From Archangium violaceum (lineage in GTDB: Bacteria; Myxococcota; Myxococcia; Myxococcales; Myxococcaceae), in the NCBI RefSeq assembly GCF_016859125.1, contig NZ_CP069338.1, positions 1,178,001-1,242,000 of the forward strand: a stretch of 64,000 bases of DNA, written 5' to 3'. Position numbers and translations under genes: made by a program. Position 1 is the stretch's first letter. Each line of letters starts with the position of its first letter. Shown here in pieces: positions 38,142-49,228 of this stretch. Under the pieces are notes generated by a model. That model saw only the letters and a program-made list of their open reading frames with translations, was not told where the DNA came from and did not search any database.

Positions 38142-39281
38142 CTAGAGTCCGAACGTCTTGCCGATGATGTCGCGCTGGATTTCGCTCGTGCCGCCATAGA
38201 CGGTGGAGATCACCGTGGCGCGCAGATGCGACTCCATGTCGTACTCGAGGGCGTAGCCGTAGCCCCCCATCATCTGCATGCCTTCGAGCGCCACGCGCTT
38301 GGCCGTCTCGGTCGCCTTCAGCTTCGCCATCGACGCCTCGCGGGGGAGCATCCGCTCGGGAGCCTCGTCCGCCATCGCGGCCACGCGGTAGATGAGTAGC
38401 TCACAGCAATCGAGCTCGGTGGCGAGGTCCGCGATCCGGTGCTTGAGCGCCTGGAAGGAACCAATCGGCCGGCCGAACTGCTTGCGCTCCTTCACGTACG
38501 CGACGGCGTCATCGAAGGCACGCCGGCCGCGGCCGAGCATGGTCGCGGCGAGGATGAGCCGCTCGCTGTTGAGCCCCGCCATCAGCTGGGGCCAGGCCTG
38601 GTCCACGGTTCCGACCACGGCGCTCTCGGGCAGGAAGCAGTCGGTGAAGTAGACGTCATTCACGTCCTTGCCGCCCATCGTGGGGATGCCGCGAATCTCC
38701 ATCCCCGGCGTGCCCGCGGGGACGCAGAACATGGTGAGGCCCTCGTGCCGCGAGCTCGAGGCGTGGGTGCGAGCCACGAGCAGGAGGTGGTCCGCGAGGT
38801 GCGCGTTCGAGCACCAGGTCTTCTGCCCGTTGATGATGAATCCTCCCGGCGTCCGGATCGCGCGGCAGGTGAGCGCGGCGACGTCCGAGCCGGCCCCGGG
38901 CTCGGAAATGGAGATCGCCTCCACGCGGCCGCGGGTGATGCCGCCGAGAATCGTCTCGCGCTGGGCCTCGGTCCCGAACTTCATGTACGGACCGGCGGCG
39001 ACCGCCGTGGTGACATAGCCACCCACCGGGGCGAGCCCGTATGCGGTCCGCTCGGCGAAGAGACAGATGTCGGACATGCCGCCGTCCGAGCCGCCATACT
39101 TCGACGGGATGCCCACCCCGAGCCAACCGAGCTCGGCCATCTGCGCGTAGAGGGCGGGGTTGTGGGCCTCGGTACCGTTCCCGGTCAAGGCGTCGCGCTG
39201 CGCACGCGTCCCCGTCTTGGCGCGGCAGAACGCATCGATGGCGGCGGCGAACGAGGCTTGCTCCGGTGTTCTCGCATGCAT
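38142..39281 (-). CDS. Acyl-CoA dehydrogenase B
   Basis: A 379-residue flavoprotein starting at ATG 39279-39281. Signatures are SISEPGAGSDVAAL, IINGQKTWCSN and QMMGGYGYALEYD. At the canonical base position it reads YGGTSEI from residue 362, again lacking the Glu of YEGT. Two adjacent, different dehydrogenases without that Glu suggest the operon handles branched acyl chains or two successive chain types; this is inference. It lies 28 bp before acyl-CoA dehydrogenase A and 38 bp after the acyl-CoA synthetase gene. Confidence 0.88.
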   Translation of the reverse strand: MHARTPEQASFAAAIDAFCRAKTGTRAQRDALTGNGTEAHNPALYAQMAELGWLGVGIPSKYGGSDGGMSDICLFAERTAYGLAPVGGYVTTAVAAGPYMKFGTEAQRETILGGITRGRVEAISISEPGAGSDVAALTCRAIRTPGGFIINGQKTWCSNAHLADHLLLVARTHASSSRHEGLTMFCVPAGTPGMEIRGIPTMGGKDVNDVYFTDCFLPESAVVGTVDQAWPQLMAGLNSERLILAATMLGRGRRAFDDAVAYVKERKQFGRPIGSFQALKHRIADLATELDCCELLIYRVAAMADEAPERMLPREASMAKLKATETAKRVALEGMQMMGGYGYALEYDMESHLRATVISTVYGGTSEIQRDIIGKTFGL

Positions 39282-39319
39282 GGGAGTCCCTTGGGTGGTG
39301 GGTTCCGGGAGGTGGAGGA

Positions 39320-41158
39320 TCAGGCGTTCGCGTAGAGCGTGGCGATGCGCTCGGCGTACTGCTCGAGGATGACGCGGCGCTTGAGCTTGAGGGTGGGCGT
39401 GAGCTGGCCCGTCGCGGGAGACCACGCCTCGGGGACCACCTCGAAGCGCTTGATCTGCTCCGCTCGGGAAAGCCGGGCGTTGGCCGAGGCAACGAGCGAC
39501 TCGAGCTCGGCGCGAATCGCCGGATCGCGCGCGAGGTCGGCGAGCGACTGGGACGCGAGGCCACGGGCCTTGGCCCAGAGCGGCGCGGCGTCCGGGTCGA
39601 GCGAGACGAGTGCCGTCACGAAGGGCCGGCCGTCGCCAATCGTGATCGCCTGACCGACGAGCGGGTGCGCGCGCAGCATGCCTTCGAGCCGGGAGGGCGC
39701 GATGTTCTTCCCGCTCGAGGTGATGAGGAGCTCCTTCTTGCGGTCGGTGATGGTGAGGAATCCGTCGGGGTCGAGCGTGCCGATGTCGCCGGTGGCGAGC
39801 CAACCGTCCGCGTCGACCGCGCTGACGATCTGGCCGTCCGAGGCGAGATAGCCGAGGAACACCACGGGGCCGCGGACGAGGATTTCACCGTCCCCGGCCA
39901 GCCGGAGCTGCATTCCGGGAATGGGCCGGCCCACGGCACCCACCCGGAAGTCCGTGGGCGTGTTGATGGTGGCGCAGCCGGTGGTTTCGCTCATGCCCCA
40001 GACCTCGAGCACCTTGATTCCAAAGCCTCCGAGGTACTCGAGAATCTCGGCGGGGATGGGCGCCGAGCCGCTGCTCGCCCACTCGAGCGCGTCCAGTCCG
40101 AGCGCCCTGCGCAGGGGCTCGAGGACCCTGGCATCCACCTCCGCGACCTTTTGCTGGAGCTCCGGGGGCACGGCTTTTCCGGCACCTTCGAGCCGGAAGG
40201 CCTCCAGGGCCAGCGCATGAGCGGAGAGGATGGCCTCGCGCTGAGGAGGCTCGAGCGTGCCCAGCTTCGCCCGCAGGCCCCCGGCGAGCTTCTCCCAGAC
40301 GCGCGGCACTCCGAAGAACGCGGGGGGAGACACCTTGGCCATCAGCGGCACCACGCCCGCCGGATCCGCGCAGATGTGCACGTGCAGCGCCTTGTAGAGT
40401 GCGCGGTAGAAGCCGAGCTCGCGCTCCGCGATGTGCGCCAGCGGGAGATAGGCGATCGACGGGGACTGCATGGGAGTGGGGACGGCGAGGTCCACCGCGA
40501 TCGCCTCATAGAAGGCGTTCCGGTGGCTCAGCACCACGCCCTTGGGGTCGCCAGTGGTGCCCGAGGTGTACATCATCGCGATCGGATCCTCGGGCCGGAT
40601 GTTTCTCCAACCGTCCTCGAAGATGGTGGGATCCGCCTGGTGCAACCTGCGTCCCTCGGCCTCGACCTCCGCGAAGGAGACGAAGCGCGCATCCCCGGCC
40701 GGAATGGCCGATGAATCGAGGACGATGATCCCCTTGAGCGCCAGGAGCGTTTCGAGCACCGGCCGCCACCGTGCGATCTCCTCCGCGCCCTCCAGCACCA
40801 CCACCGTGGCCCGGCTGTGCCGCGCGACGTAGCCCACCTGCTCGGTGCTCAGGGTCTGGTACGCGGTACAGGGAATGGCGGCGAGGTGGACCGCCGCGAA
40901 GTCGATGATCCAATGCTCTGGCCGGCTGGACATCATGATCATCATCCGCTCGCCTCGCGTCAGCCCGAGCGCGCCGAGCCCGCGGGAGAGCGCGGCGGTC
41001 TGTTCGCGCAGCTGTGCCCAGGTGAGCGTCCTGTCTCCGGCGCTGAGGGCGGGAGCGCCCGCGTATTCTTCGGCATTGCGCTTGAGGAGCAGCGGCAGCG
41101 TGAGCCTGCCTGCCTGTGATTGGCACTGCGCTTCCAATGCTGCGAGCGACGGACCCAT
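39320..41158 (-). CDS. fadD: Long-chain-type acyl-CoA synthetase (AMP-binding)
   Basis: A 612-residue adenylate-forming enzyme. ATG 41156-41158 is preceded by GGAGG; GTG 41164 is the alternative. The P-loop-like motif YTSGTTGDPKGV spans 197-208. GMSETTG, the hinge-side ATGDIGTLDPDGF and the C-terminal KNIAPSRLE lysine region are present. It resembles FAA/FadD15-type long-chain synthetases. It would activate the acid made by the aldehyde dehydrogenase and feed the beta-oxidation enzymes of the same operon. Confidence 0.9.
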   Translation of the reverse strand: MGPSLAALEAQCQSQAGRLTLPLLLKRNAEEYAGAPALSAGDRTLTWAQLREQTAALSRGLGALGLTRGERMMIMMSSRPEHWIIDFAAVHLAAIPCTAYQTLSTEQVGYVARHSRATVVVLEGAEEIARWRPVLETLLALKGIIVLDSSAIPAGDARFVSFAEVEAEGRRLHQADPTIFEDGWRNIRPEDPIAMMYTSGTTGDPKGVVLSHRNAFYEAIAVDLAVPTPMQSPSIAYLPLAHIAERELGFYRALYKALHVHICADPAGVVPLMAKVSPPAFFGVPRVWEKLAGGLRAKLGTLEPPQREAILSAHALALEAFRLEGAGKAVPPELQQKVAEVDARVLEPLRRALGLDALEWASSGSAPIPAEILEYLGGFGIKVLEVWGMSETTGCATINTPTDFRVGAVGRPIPGMQLRLAGDGEILVRGPVVFLGYLASDGQIVSAVDADGWLATGDIGTLDPDGFLTITDRKKELLITSSGKNIAPSRLEGMLRAHPLVGQAITIGDGRPFVTALVSLDPDAAPLWAKARGLASQSLADLARDPAIRAELESLVASANARLSRAEQIKRFEVVPEAWSPATGQLTPTLKLKRRVILEQYAERIATLYANA

Positions 41159-41204
41159 GGGCACCTCCTCGAGTCAATGGCCAGACGTGCTGTTTTGTTC
41201 CTCT

Positions 41205-42032
41205 TCAGGGGTCGACGTAGAGGTCGAGCAAGACGTCAGGACCACCCCCATAGCGGCTGAAGTCGGTGATGCCTTCGGCGCGGAGGACGTCTTCATCAAT
41301 GAAGGTCTGCCCCGTGCAATCGCGCGGCGGACGCTGGAGGATGACCATGGCCGCGTCCGCCATGATCTCCGGCGAGCGGGCCCGCTGCATCGAGGCGTCG
41401 CCCCCGAGCATGTTCCTCACGGCGGCGGTGGCGATGAGCGTTCGGGGCCAGAGGGCGTTCGCGGCGATGCCGGCCTCGGCCAGCTCCGCGGCCCAGCCGA
41501 GCGTGAGCAGGGTCATCCCGTACTTGGCGAGCGTGTACGCCGGGTGCAGGCCCATCCAGCGCGGCGCGAGGTTGACCGGCGGCGAGAGCGAGAGGATGTG
41601 CGGGTGGGGAGATCTCCGCAGGTGCGGAATCGCCGCGCGCGTCAGAAGGAACGTCCCCCGCAGCTGGATCTGCTGCATCAGGTCGAAGCGCTTGACCGGC
41701 AGCTCTTCGGTCTTGAGCGGAGCGAGGGCGCTCGCGTTGTTGACGCAGAAGTCGATGCCACCAAAGCGCGCCACGGTCTCATCCACGGCCCGCTGCACGG
41801 CCGCTTCCTCGCGCACGTCGCCGACCACCGCGAGCGCCTGGCCTCCCGCGGCTTCGATCTCCGCGGCCGCCGTGTGCACCGTCCCGGGCAACCGTGGATC
41901 CGGCGTGTCGGTCTTCGCCAGGAGCGTGACGTTGGCCCCCAGGCGCCCCGCCGCGACGCCGATCGCCAGCCCGATTCCACGGCTTCCTCCGGACATCAAC
42001 AGCGTGCGTCCCGCAAGCGGCCTCGAGGTCAT
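41205..42032 (-). CDS. Short-chain dehydrogenase/reductase
   Basis: A 275-residue SDR starting at ATG 42030-42032, overlapping the TetR stop by ATGA. The cofactor motif is SGGSRGIG (14-21), NNAS follows the fourth strand, and the catalytic Tyr/Lys are in YTLAK. The long KTDTPDPRLPGTV insertion after the second strand resembles the HSDL2-like SDR group linked to lipid metabolism. It probably acts on a hydroxyacyl or ketoacyl intermediate. Co-operonic with tetR and fadD. Confidence 0.85.
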   Translation of the reverse strand: MTSRPLAGRTLLMSGGSRGIGLAIGVAAGRLGANVTLLAKTDTPDPRLPGTVHTAAAEIEAAGGQALAVVGDVREEAAVQRAVDETVARFGGIDFCVNNASALAPLKTEELPVKRFDLMQQIQLRGTFLLTRAAIPHLRRSPHPHILSLSPPVNLAPRWMGLHPAYTLAKYGMTLLTLGWAAELAEAGIAANALWPRTLIATAAVRNMLGGDASMQRARSPEIMADAAMVILQRPPRDCTGQTFIDEDVLRAEGITDFSRYGGGPDVLLDLYVDP

Positions 42033-42715
42033 CGCTCGTCCTTTCCTCGCTTGCGCCCTGACCCCGGCCCCCGGGAGTCGCCGGGCTCGGGGTGGGCGTC
42101 GTGATGGAGCTGGGGGAACACGTCGCGCACGATCGTGATGAGCGCTTCGCTCAGGAGCAGGTGCGCGTCCTCGCGCGAGAGTGTCCCGCCGCGGATCCAC
42201 TCGCGGATGGTGGCTTTCACCAGCCCGCCGTAGGAGCGCATCATCGCCCGGTGCCGCGCGTCACTTCCGACCTCGACCTTGAGACCCAGGAACTCGAGCG
42301 TCTTCGAAGCGGCCACGTCGTCCGCATCCGAGATGATGCGCTCGACCTCCGGATCCGCGCCGATGCCCCCCGCGCCGGTAACCGCCACATAGGTCTTTCC
42401 GTGGGTCGCCACCGTATCGAGGTACCACTCGACACTGCGCTCCACCCGCTGCCGCAAGGTTCCCGTCATGGGCACACTCTCGTCCAGGCCGGGCATGAGC
42501 AGCATCCTCTTCACGACCTTCAAATAGAGGTCCCGCTTCTGCCCGAAGTAGTGATTGAGCAATCCACGGGCGACGCCGGCCTCCCGGGCGATGTCCGTGG
42601 TGGAGACTTCCGCGTACGGGCGCTCGCCGAACAGCCGCGTGGCGCACTCCAGAATCTGTTCCCTGCGCGTGTCCGGCTCGAGCCGTTTCCAGCGAGGAGA
42701 GGCGGCCTGGCTCAT
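42029..42715 (-). CDS. TetR-family transcriptional regulator
   Basis: A 228-residue regulator. The N-terminal helix-turn-helix (~18-65) contains STTDIAREAGVARGLLNHYF, the TetR signature; residues 70-210 are the ligand-binding domain and the tail is charged and disordered. It starts at ATG 42713-42715 and overlaps both neighbours by four bases, so it is made with the beta-oxidation enzymes. The only palindrome at the operon promoter (43588-43606) recurs at two other promoters of the locus; this protein is the best candidate to bind it, with an acyl-CoA as likely effector. That assignment is inference. Confidence 0.88.
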   Translation of the reverse strand: MSQAASPRWKRLEPDTRREQILECATRLFGERPYAEVSTTDIAREAGVARGLLNHYFGQKRDLYLKVVKRMLLMPGLDESVPMTGTLRQRVERSVEWYLDTVATHGKTYVAVTGAGGIGADPEVERIISDADDVAASKTLEFLGLKVEVGSDARHRAMMRSYGGLVKATIREWIRGGTLSREDAHLLLSEALITIVRDVFPQLHHDAHPEPGDSRGPGSGRKRGKDER

Positions 42716-43554
42716 GAGTTCTGCTCCCGCCAGGGCAGGAACGCCGGCAGGTCCCGCTCCAACGTTCGGGGGAACTTCGCGGGCCGCTTCTGCAGGAACG
42801 ACATCACGCCCTCCTCGGCGTCCGCGTTCCGGGCACAGCTCGCGATGAGCTGGCTGTCGAGTGCGAAGGCGGGCTCGGGCGAAGGGAGCGCGCCCATCTG
42901 GTAGAGGGCCTGCCGGATGACGGCCACGGACACCGGCGCGGTATTCTCGACCAGCTCGCGGGCGAGCGCATGGGCGGCATCGAGCAGCGCGTCGGGCTCG
43001 TGGAGGGAATGGACCAGGCCCGCGCCGAGCGCCTCTTCCGCGCGGATGAGACGGCCACTCACCATCCAATCGAGCGCGCGCCCCATTCCGACGAGCCGCG
43101 GCAGGAACCAGCACGAGCCCGCTTCCGGATAGATGCCACGCCGGCTGAAGACGAAGCCAAAGCGGCTGTCTTTCGCGGCGAGGCGGAAGTCCGCGGGGAG
43201 GATCATCGTCGAGCCCACGCCCACCGCGGCGCCTCGGACGGCGGCGATGACCGGCTTGCGCAGCGCGAACATCTTGCGAGTCACCCGAGTCGCCGGCTCG
43301 ACCCAGCCGCGCTCCAGGTGATTGATATTCGACACCTCGAACGAACGGCCGCTCAGGTCCGCGCCCACGCAGAAGTCCCTGCCAGCGCCGGTGAGGACGA
43401 CCACGCGCACGTCTTCGTTTGCGTCGGCGTTGCCGAGCGCGTCGGCGAGCTCGTCCGCCATGGTCACGGTGAATCCGTTCCTCGCTTCGGGACGGTTCAA
43501 CTCCAGGGTAGCGACCCGATCCGCAACCGAAGACCGGATGTGTTGGTAGCTCAT
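42712..43554 (-). CDS. Enoyl-CoA hydratase/isomerase family protein
   Basis: A 280-residue crotonase. ATG 43552-43554 is chosen because the upstream extension of the frame runs into the operator. The oxyanion-hole segments are FCVGADLSG and RGAAVGVGSTM; the catalytic Glu is likely in RGIYPEAGSCW. It is the first gene of a nine-gene minus-strand operon (hydratase, tetR, SDR, fadD, two acyl-CoA dehydrogenases, thiolase, fadJ, aldehyde dehydrogenase; 43554-32105). It is separate from the FadJ hydratase domain, so it may serve a special substrate such as a branched enoyl-CoA. Confidence 0.87.
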   Translation of the reverse strand: MSYQHIRSSVADRVATLELNRPEARNGFTVTMADELADALGNADANEDVRVVVLTGAGRDFCVGADLSGRSFEVSNINHLERGWVEPATRVTRKMFALRKPVIAAVRGAAVGVGSTMILPADFRLAAKDSRFGFVFSRRGIYPEAGSCWFLPRLVGMGRALDWMVSGRLIRAEEALGAGLVHSLHEPDALLDAAHALARELVENTAPVSVAVIRQALYQMGALPSPEPAFALDSQLIASCARNADAEEGVMSFLQKRPAKFPRTLERDLPAFLPWREQNS

Positions 43555-43587
43555 GAGTGGGCCTCTATCCGCGTGATGATGGGGGCT

Positions 43588-43606
43588 TGTTGGCATCGTG
43601 TCAACA
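43588..43606. promoter_or_regulatory. 19-bp operator in the divergent beta-oxidation/levulinate promoter
   Basis: TGTTGGCATCGTGTCAACA is an imperfect palindrome of 19 bp lying 34 bp upstream of the hydratase start (minus) and 137 bp upstream of the acyl-CoA dehydrogenase start (plus). It shares its TTGGC-N5-GYCAA layout with sites at 28272-28290 and 48941-48959 (15 of 19 identical with the latter). It could control both divergent operons. Confidence 0.72.
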
Positions 43607-43742
43607 GCAACAGCCTTTGAAGTGCCGCCTGCGAGGCCATGCCTGGTGTCCGACGTGTTGCGTCATTCCTGGGGACGCCCACCCGAACCCCTGCATGATA
43701 TGCAAGTCCCCCACATCTGATTTTCCTTCAAAGGAGAACCCC

Positions 43743-44954
43743 GTGGATTTTCAACATTCACCCCGCGTCACGGAGCTGCAAAACCGGCTCAATGCCTTCA
43801 TGAAGGAGCACGTCCATCCGAACGAACACACGTTCACGCAGCAGGTGCAGAAGAACCGTTGGGCGTCGCCGCCGATCGTCGAGGAGCTGAAGGCCAAGGC
43901 GAAAGCTCAGGGGTTGTGGAACCTGTTCATGCCGGGCACCGAGCACGGCGGCGCCGGCCTGACCAACCTCGAGTACGCGCCGCTGGCCGAAATCATGGGC
44001 CGCGTGTTCTGGGCTGCCGAGGTCTTCAACTGCTCCGCGCCCGACACCGGCAATATGGAAGTGTTCGCGCGGTACGCGACGCCCGAGCAACAGAAGAAAT
44101 GGCTGGAACCGCTGCTGGAAGGAAGGATCCGCTCGGCCTATGTCATGACCGAGCCGAATGTGGCTTCCAGCGACGCGACCAACGTCGAGCTCTCGATCCG
44201 CGCTGAAGGCGACGAGTACGTCATCAACGGCACCAAGTGGTTCGCCACGGGCGCGATGCACGAGAACTGCCAGATCTTCATCGTCATGGGCAAGACCGAT
44301 CCGGACAATCCGAACCGCCACCTGCAGCAGTCCCAGGTACTGGTCGAACGCGGCACGCCGGGCATGATCATCAAGCGGCCTCTGTCGACGCTGGGCTACT
44401 GGGAGGAGCCGCACGGCCACGCCGAAATCGTGTTCGACAACGTGCGCGTGCCGAAATCGAATCTCCTGCTCGGCGAGGGCCGCGGTTTCGAGATCGCCCA
44501 GGGCCGCCTTGGCCCAGGCCGCATCCATCACTGCATGCGCGTGATCGGCGCCGCCCAGCGCGCACTGGAGTACGCCTGCAAACGCGTGGAGAATCGCGTG
44601 GCCTTCGGCAAGAAGCTGAGCACGCAGGGCTCGGTGCGCGAGGCCATCGCGGTGATGGCATCCAAGGTCGAAATGTGCCGCCTGATGACGCTGCGCGCGG
44701 CGGACAAGATGGACCGCGTCGGCAATAAAGAGGCGAAAGACCTGATCGCGATGGCGAAAATCATGGTGCCGCAACTCGGCTTCGAGGTCATCGACATGGC
44801 CATCCAGCTACACGGAGCCGGCGGCCTGACCGGGGATTATTTCCTCGCCGAGGCGTTCAACTACGCACGCTGGTGCCGCATCGCCGATGGTCCCGATCAG
44901 GTCCACATGATGGCGCTCGGCAAGCAGGTCATCCAGGAGCTGTCAGCACTTTGA
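43743..44954 (+). CDS. ACAD10/11-type acyl-CoA dehydrogenase (LvaC-like)
   Basis: A 403-residue acyl-CoA dehydrogenase starting at GTG 43743 with AAAGGAGA as ribosome site. Signatures: [26 protein letters not shown] and, at the C-terminus, ADGPDQVH (382 onward), the form typical of the ACAD10/11 family, not YEGT. Followed at once by a separate APH-fold kinase; in human ACAD10/11 the two are fused. In that family the kinase phosphorylates a 4-hydroxyacyl-CoA and the dehydrogenase-like partner removes phosphate to give an enoyl-CoA. The Pseudomonas lva operon uses the same pair for levulinate. Codon use has more A/T third positions than the flanking genes, a hint of transfer. Confidence 0.85.
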   Translation: MDFQHSPRVTELQNRLNAFMKEHVHPNEHTFTQQVQKNRWASPPIVEELKAKAKAQGLWNLFMPGTEHGGAGLTNLEYAPLAEIMGRVFWAAEVFNCSAPDTGNMEVFARYATPEQQKKWLEPLLEGRIRSAYVMTEPNVASSDATNVELSIRAEGDEYVINGTKWFATGAMHENCQIFIVMGKTDPDNPNRHLQQSQVLVERGTPGMIIKRPLSTLGYWEEPHGHAEIVFDNVRVPKSNLLLGEGRGFEIAQGRLGPGRIHHCMRVIGAAQRALEYACKRVENRVAFGKKLSTQGSVREAIAVMASKVEMCRLMTLRAADKMDRVGNKEAKDLIAMAKIMVPQLGFEVIDMAIQLHGAGGLTGDYFLAEAFNYARWCRIADGPDQVHMMALGKQVIQELSAL

Positions 44955-45022
44955 GCCAGGAAGCGGCCGCGTCCGGCACCTGCACGGCCGGTGGGGGCTC
45001 GAATTCTCGAGGAGGCGTATCC

Positions 45023-46045
45023 ATGTCCGAGACAGTCGACACGCTGAATGTCGAAAATCTGCAGAAGTATCTGGCTGCGAGGATCGCCGATTTCGGCACG
45101 ATTCAGGAATGCACCAAATTCGCGGGCGGGCAGTCCAACCCGACCTTCATGGTGCGCACAGAGAAGAGCAGATACGTGCTGCGCCGGAAGCCGCCCGGGC
45201 TGCTACTGAAATCGGCGCATGCGGTCGACCGCGAATACCGTGTGATGAGGGCGCTGGCAGCGACCCAGGTGCCAGTGCCAGGGATGCTCGCACTGTGCGA
45301 CGACGACAGCGTCATCGGCTCGATGTTCTATGTGATGGAATTCGTCGAGGGCCGCATTTTCTGGAACGGCGCGCTGCCTGAACAGACACCAGCCGAGCGC
45401 CGCGCAATCTACGATGAGATGGTGCGCGTACTCGCCGCGATGCATACGGTCAACCTGGAGCAGACCGGACTCACCGACTACGGCCGCCCTGGCAACTATT
45501 TCGAGCGTCAGATCAGACGCTGGAGCGAACAATACCGAGCCAGCCAGACCGGCACCATGCCGGCAATGGAAAAGCTGATGGAGTGGCTACCCGCCAACGT
45601 GCCGGCCGACGACGGTCAGGTCGCGCTGAACCACGGCGACTACCGCATCGACAATGTCATGTTCCACCCGGCCGAACCGCGCATCGTCGCGGTGCTCGAC
45701 TGGGAGCTGTCGACGCTCGGCCACCCGTGGGCGGATCTCGCGTATCAATGCATGCATTTGCGCCTGCCGCCGGATGCGGCGATCCCTGGCCTCGGCGGCC
45801 TTGACCGCGAGGCACTCGGCATTCCCTCGGAAGAAGAGTATGTCGCGCGCTATTGCGAGCTGACCGGCATCAAGGCGATCCCGAACTGGGATTTCTACAT
45901 CATCTTCAGTTTCTTCCGCATCGCCGCGATTCTGCAGGGCGTCTACAAGCGCGCTCTCGACGGCAATGCGTCGAGCAGGAAGGCCATGGACTACGGCGCG
46001 CTGGCCGGTCCGATCGCGGAGATGGCCGTGGCGATGCTCCCATGA
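45023..46045 (+). CDS. APH-fold phosphotransferase (LvaA-like 4-hydroxyacyl-CoA kinase)
   Basis: A 340-residue protein starting at ATG 45023 after GGAGG. It has the kinase-like fold of aminoglycoside phosphotransferases: catalytic loop NHGDYRIDN (203-211) and metal-binding DWE (226-228) followed by LSTLGHPWADLAYQ. The opening FAGGQSNPTF is typical of the ACAD10/11 N-terminal domain and of LvaA. It is not an antibiotic-resistance enzyme by context; it sits between an ACAD10/11-type dehydrogenase and an SDR. Predicted to phosphorylate the 4-hydroxy group of 4-hydroxyacyl-CoA. A separate LvaB-like small protein is not seen here. Confidence 0.83.
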   Translation: MSETVDTLNVENLQKYLAARIADFGTIQECTKFAGGQSNPTFMVRTEKSRYVLRRKPPGLLLKSAHAVDREYRVMRALAATQVPVPGMLALCDDDSVIGSMFYVMEFVEGRIFWNGALPEQTPAERRAIYDEMVRVLAAMHTVNLEQTGLTDYGRPGNYFERQIRRWSEQYRASQTGTMPAMEKLMEWLPANVPADDGQVALNHGDYRIDNVMFHPAEPRIVAVLDWELSTLGHPWADLAYQCMHLRLPPDAAIPGLGGLDREALGIPSEEEYVARYCELTGIKAIPNWDFYIIFSFFRIAAILQGVYKRALDGNASSRKAMDYGALAGPIAEMAVAMLP

Positions 46046-46071
46046 CACCGGCAGGACCGCAGGAGAACACC

Positions 46072-46845
46072 ATGAACAAGAATCGTTTTGATCTGACCGG
46101 CCGCGTGGCGCTGATAACCGGTGCGTCGAGCGGTCTCGGCGAGCATTTCGCGCGGGTCCTGGCCGAAGCCGGCGCCAAGGTGGTGGTCGCCGCGCGCCGT
46201 GTCGATCGCCTGCGGCATCTGGCCGAGCGCATCAAGAGTGCCGGTGGTGATGCCGCGGCCGTGGCGATGGATGTCACCGATCGCGACAGCGTGAAAACCG
46301 CATTCGAGGAGGCGGGCAGGTTCTTTGGCACCATCGACGTGCTGATCAACAATGCCGGCGTCGCCCGATCGATGCTCTTCGCGAAAACGCGGGAAGAAGA
46401 CTGGGAGTACGTCGTCGATACCAACCTGAAAGCGGCGTGGCGCGTCGCCCGTGCGTTCGTCGATCAACCGGGCATGGCCGGCAGGCCCGGCAGCATCGTC
46501 AACATCTCCTCGATCCTCGGCATCGGTGTCGGCTATGGGGAGTCGCTGTATGCCACGTCCAAGGCGGGCTTGATCCAACTCACCCGGCACATGGCGCTGG
46601 AGTTGATGCGCAACAACATCCGCGTCAACGCGCTCTGCCCCGGCTACATCGAAACCGAAATCAACTCCGGCTACTTCAAGTCGGAGCGCGGTCAGGCCTA
46701 CCTCAAGAACAACATCCCGTCGAAGAAGCTGGGTACGGCGGAAGACCTTTCGGGCGCGCTGCTGCTGTTGGCCAGCGACGCCGGCGCCTTCATCACCGGT
46801 GTCGCACTGCCCGTCGATGGCGGTCACCTGCTGCACTCGCTGTAA
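46072..46845 (+). CDS. Short-chain dehydrogenase (LvaD-like)
   Basis: A 257-residue SDR. ATG 46072 is preceded by AGGAG; ATG 46042, overlapping the kinase stop, is an alternative adding ten residues. TGASSGLG (16-23), NNAG (93-96), Ser147 and Y160/K164 in YATSK form the classical SDR active site, and the C-terminal PVDGGH is typical. In the lva pathway an SDR reduces levulinyl-CoA to 4-hydroxyvaleryl-CoA; position in the same module suggests that role. Last gene of the three-gene plus-strand operon, followed by a strong hairpin. Confidence 0.82.
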   Translation: MNKNRFDLTGRVALITGASSGLGEHFARVLAEAGAKVVVAARRVDRLRHLAERIKSAGGDAAAVAMDVTDRDSVKTAFEEAGRFFGTIDVLINNAGVARSMLFAKTREEDWEYVVDTNLKAAWRVARAFVDQPGMAGRPGSIVNISSILGIGVGYGESLYATSKAGLIQLTRHMALELMRNNIRVNALCPGYIETEINSGYFKSERGQAYLKNNIPSKKLGTAEDLSGALLLLASDAGAFITGVALPVDGGHLLHSL

Positions 46846-46848
46846 TCA

Positions 46849-46885
46849 CCGCTGCCTCTGGCCGGATTGAAGCCGGAGGCAGCGG
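46849..46885. terminator. Bidirectional terminator hairpin
   Basis: CCGCTGCCTC (46849-46858) pairs perfectly with GAGGCAGCGG (46876-46885), extended inside by GGC/GCC after one mismatch. It lies in the 54-bp gap between the convergent SDR and cytochrome genes, so it can serve both. Confidence 0.7.
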
Positions 46886-46899
46886 CTCTTCCCGGAGCT

Positions 46900-48921
<2,022 letters not shown>

Positions 48922-48940
48922 GGCGCAGCCCTCCATTACG

Positions 48941-48959
48941 TATTGGCACAGTGCCAACA
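48941..48959. promoter_or_regulatory. 19-bp operator upstream of roxA
   Basis: TATTGGCACAGTGCCAACA contains the perfect 7-bp inverted repeat TTGGCAC/GTGCCAA around a central A. It lies 20 bp upstream of the roxA ATG and is 15 of 19 identical with each of the sites at 43588-43606 and 28272-28290. Confidence 0.74.
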
Positions 48960-49149
48960 AGGCGTTCTTTAGGCCGCTGGGGTGGGCGGCCACAATGCGC
49001 AGCGCGTCAACGCGCGTCATCACTGGCCGCATCATCCGGTGGACAACAGAGGGAAACGAACTCGAGCAGTGGGCCGAGGAGAAGGCACCGCGGAGGTGGG
49101 CCATGCGTGTCGCCACGACAGACGTCTTGGATTCACGCAGCACGGCTCC

Positions 49150-49228
49150 CCGCCTGGGAGGCTGCGAACACGGCGTCCGGACACATCTCCGGCCGGCAGC
49201 GGTGAACGACGGCCCTATCAGGACCGAG
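49150..49228 (+). repeat. Dispersed 79-bp repeat, copy 2
   Basis: It matches 28111-28189 at 73 of 79 positions in the same orientation. Here it lies in the 296-bp gap upstream of roxA and covers the stop codon (49218-49220) and last codons of the minus-strand gene at 49218-49706. Confidence 0.85.

Noticed and set aside
45023-46045. Aminoglycoside resistance phosphotransferase
   Set aside because: The fold is shared, but the FAGGQSNPTF opening and the ACAD10/11 partner gene point to an acyl-CoA kinase.
48943-48957. TTGGCAC as a sigma-54 -24 element before roxA
   Set aside because: No TTGC at the required distance; the sequence is better explained as half of a palindromic operator.
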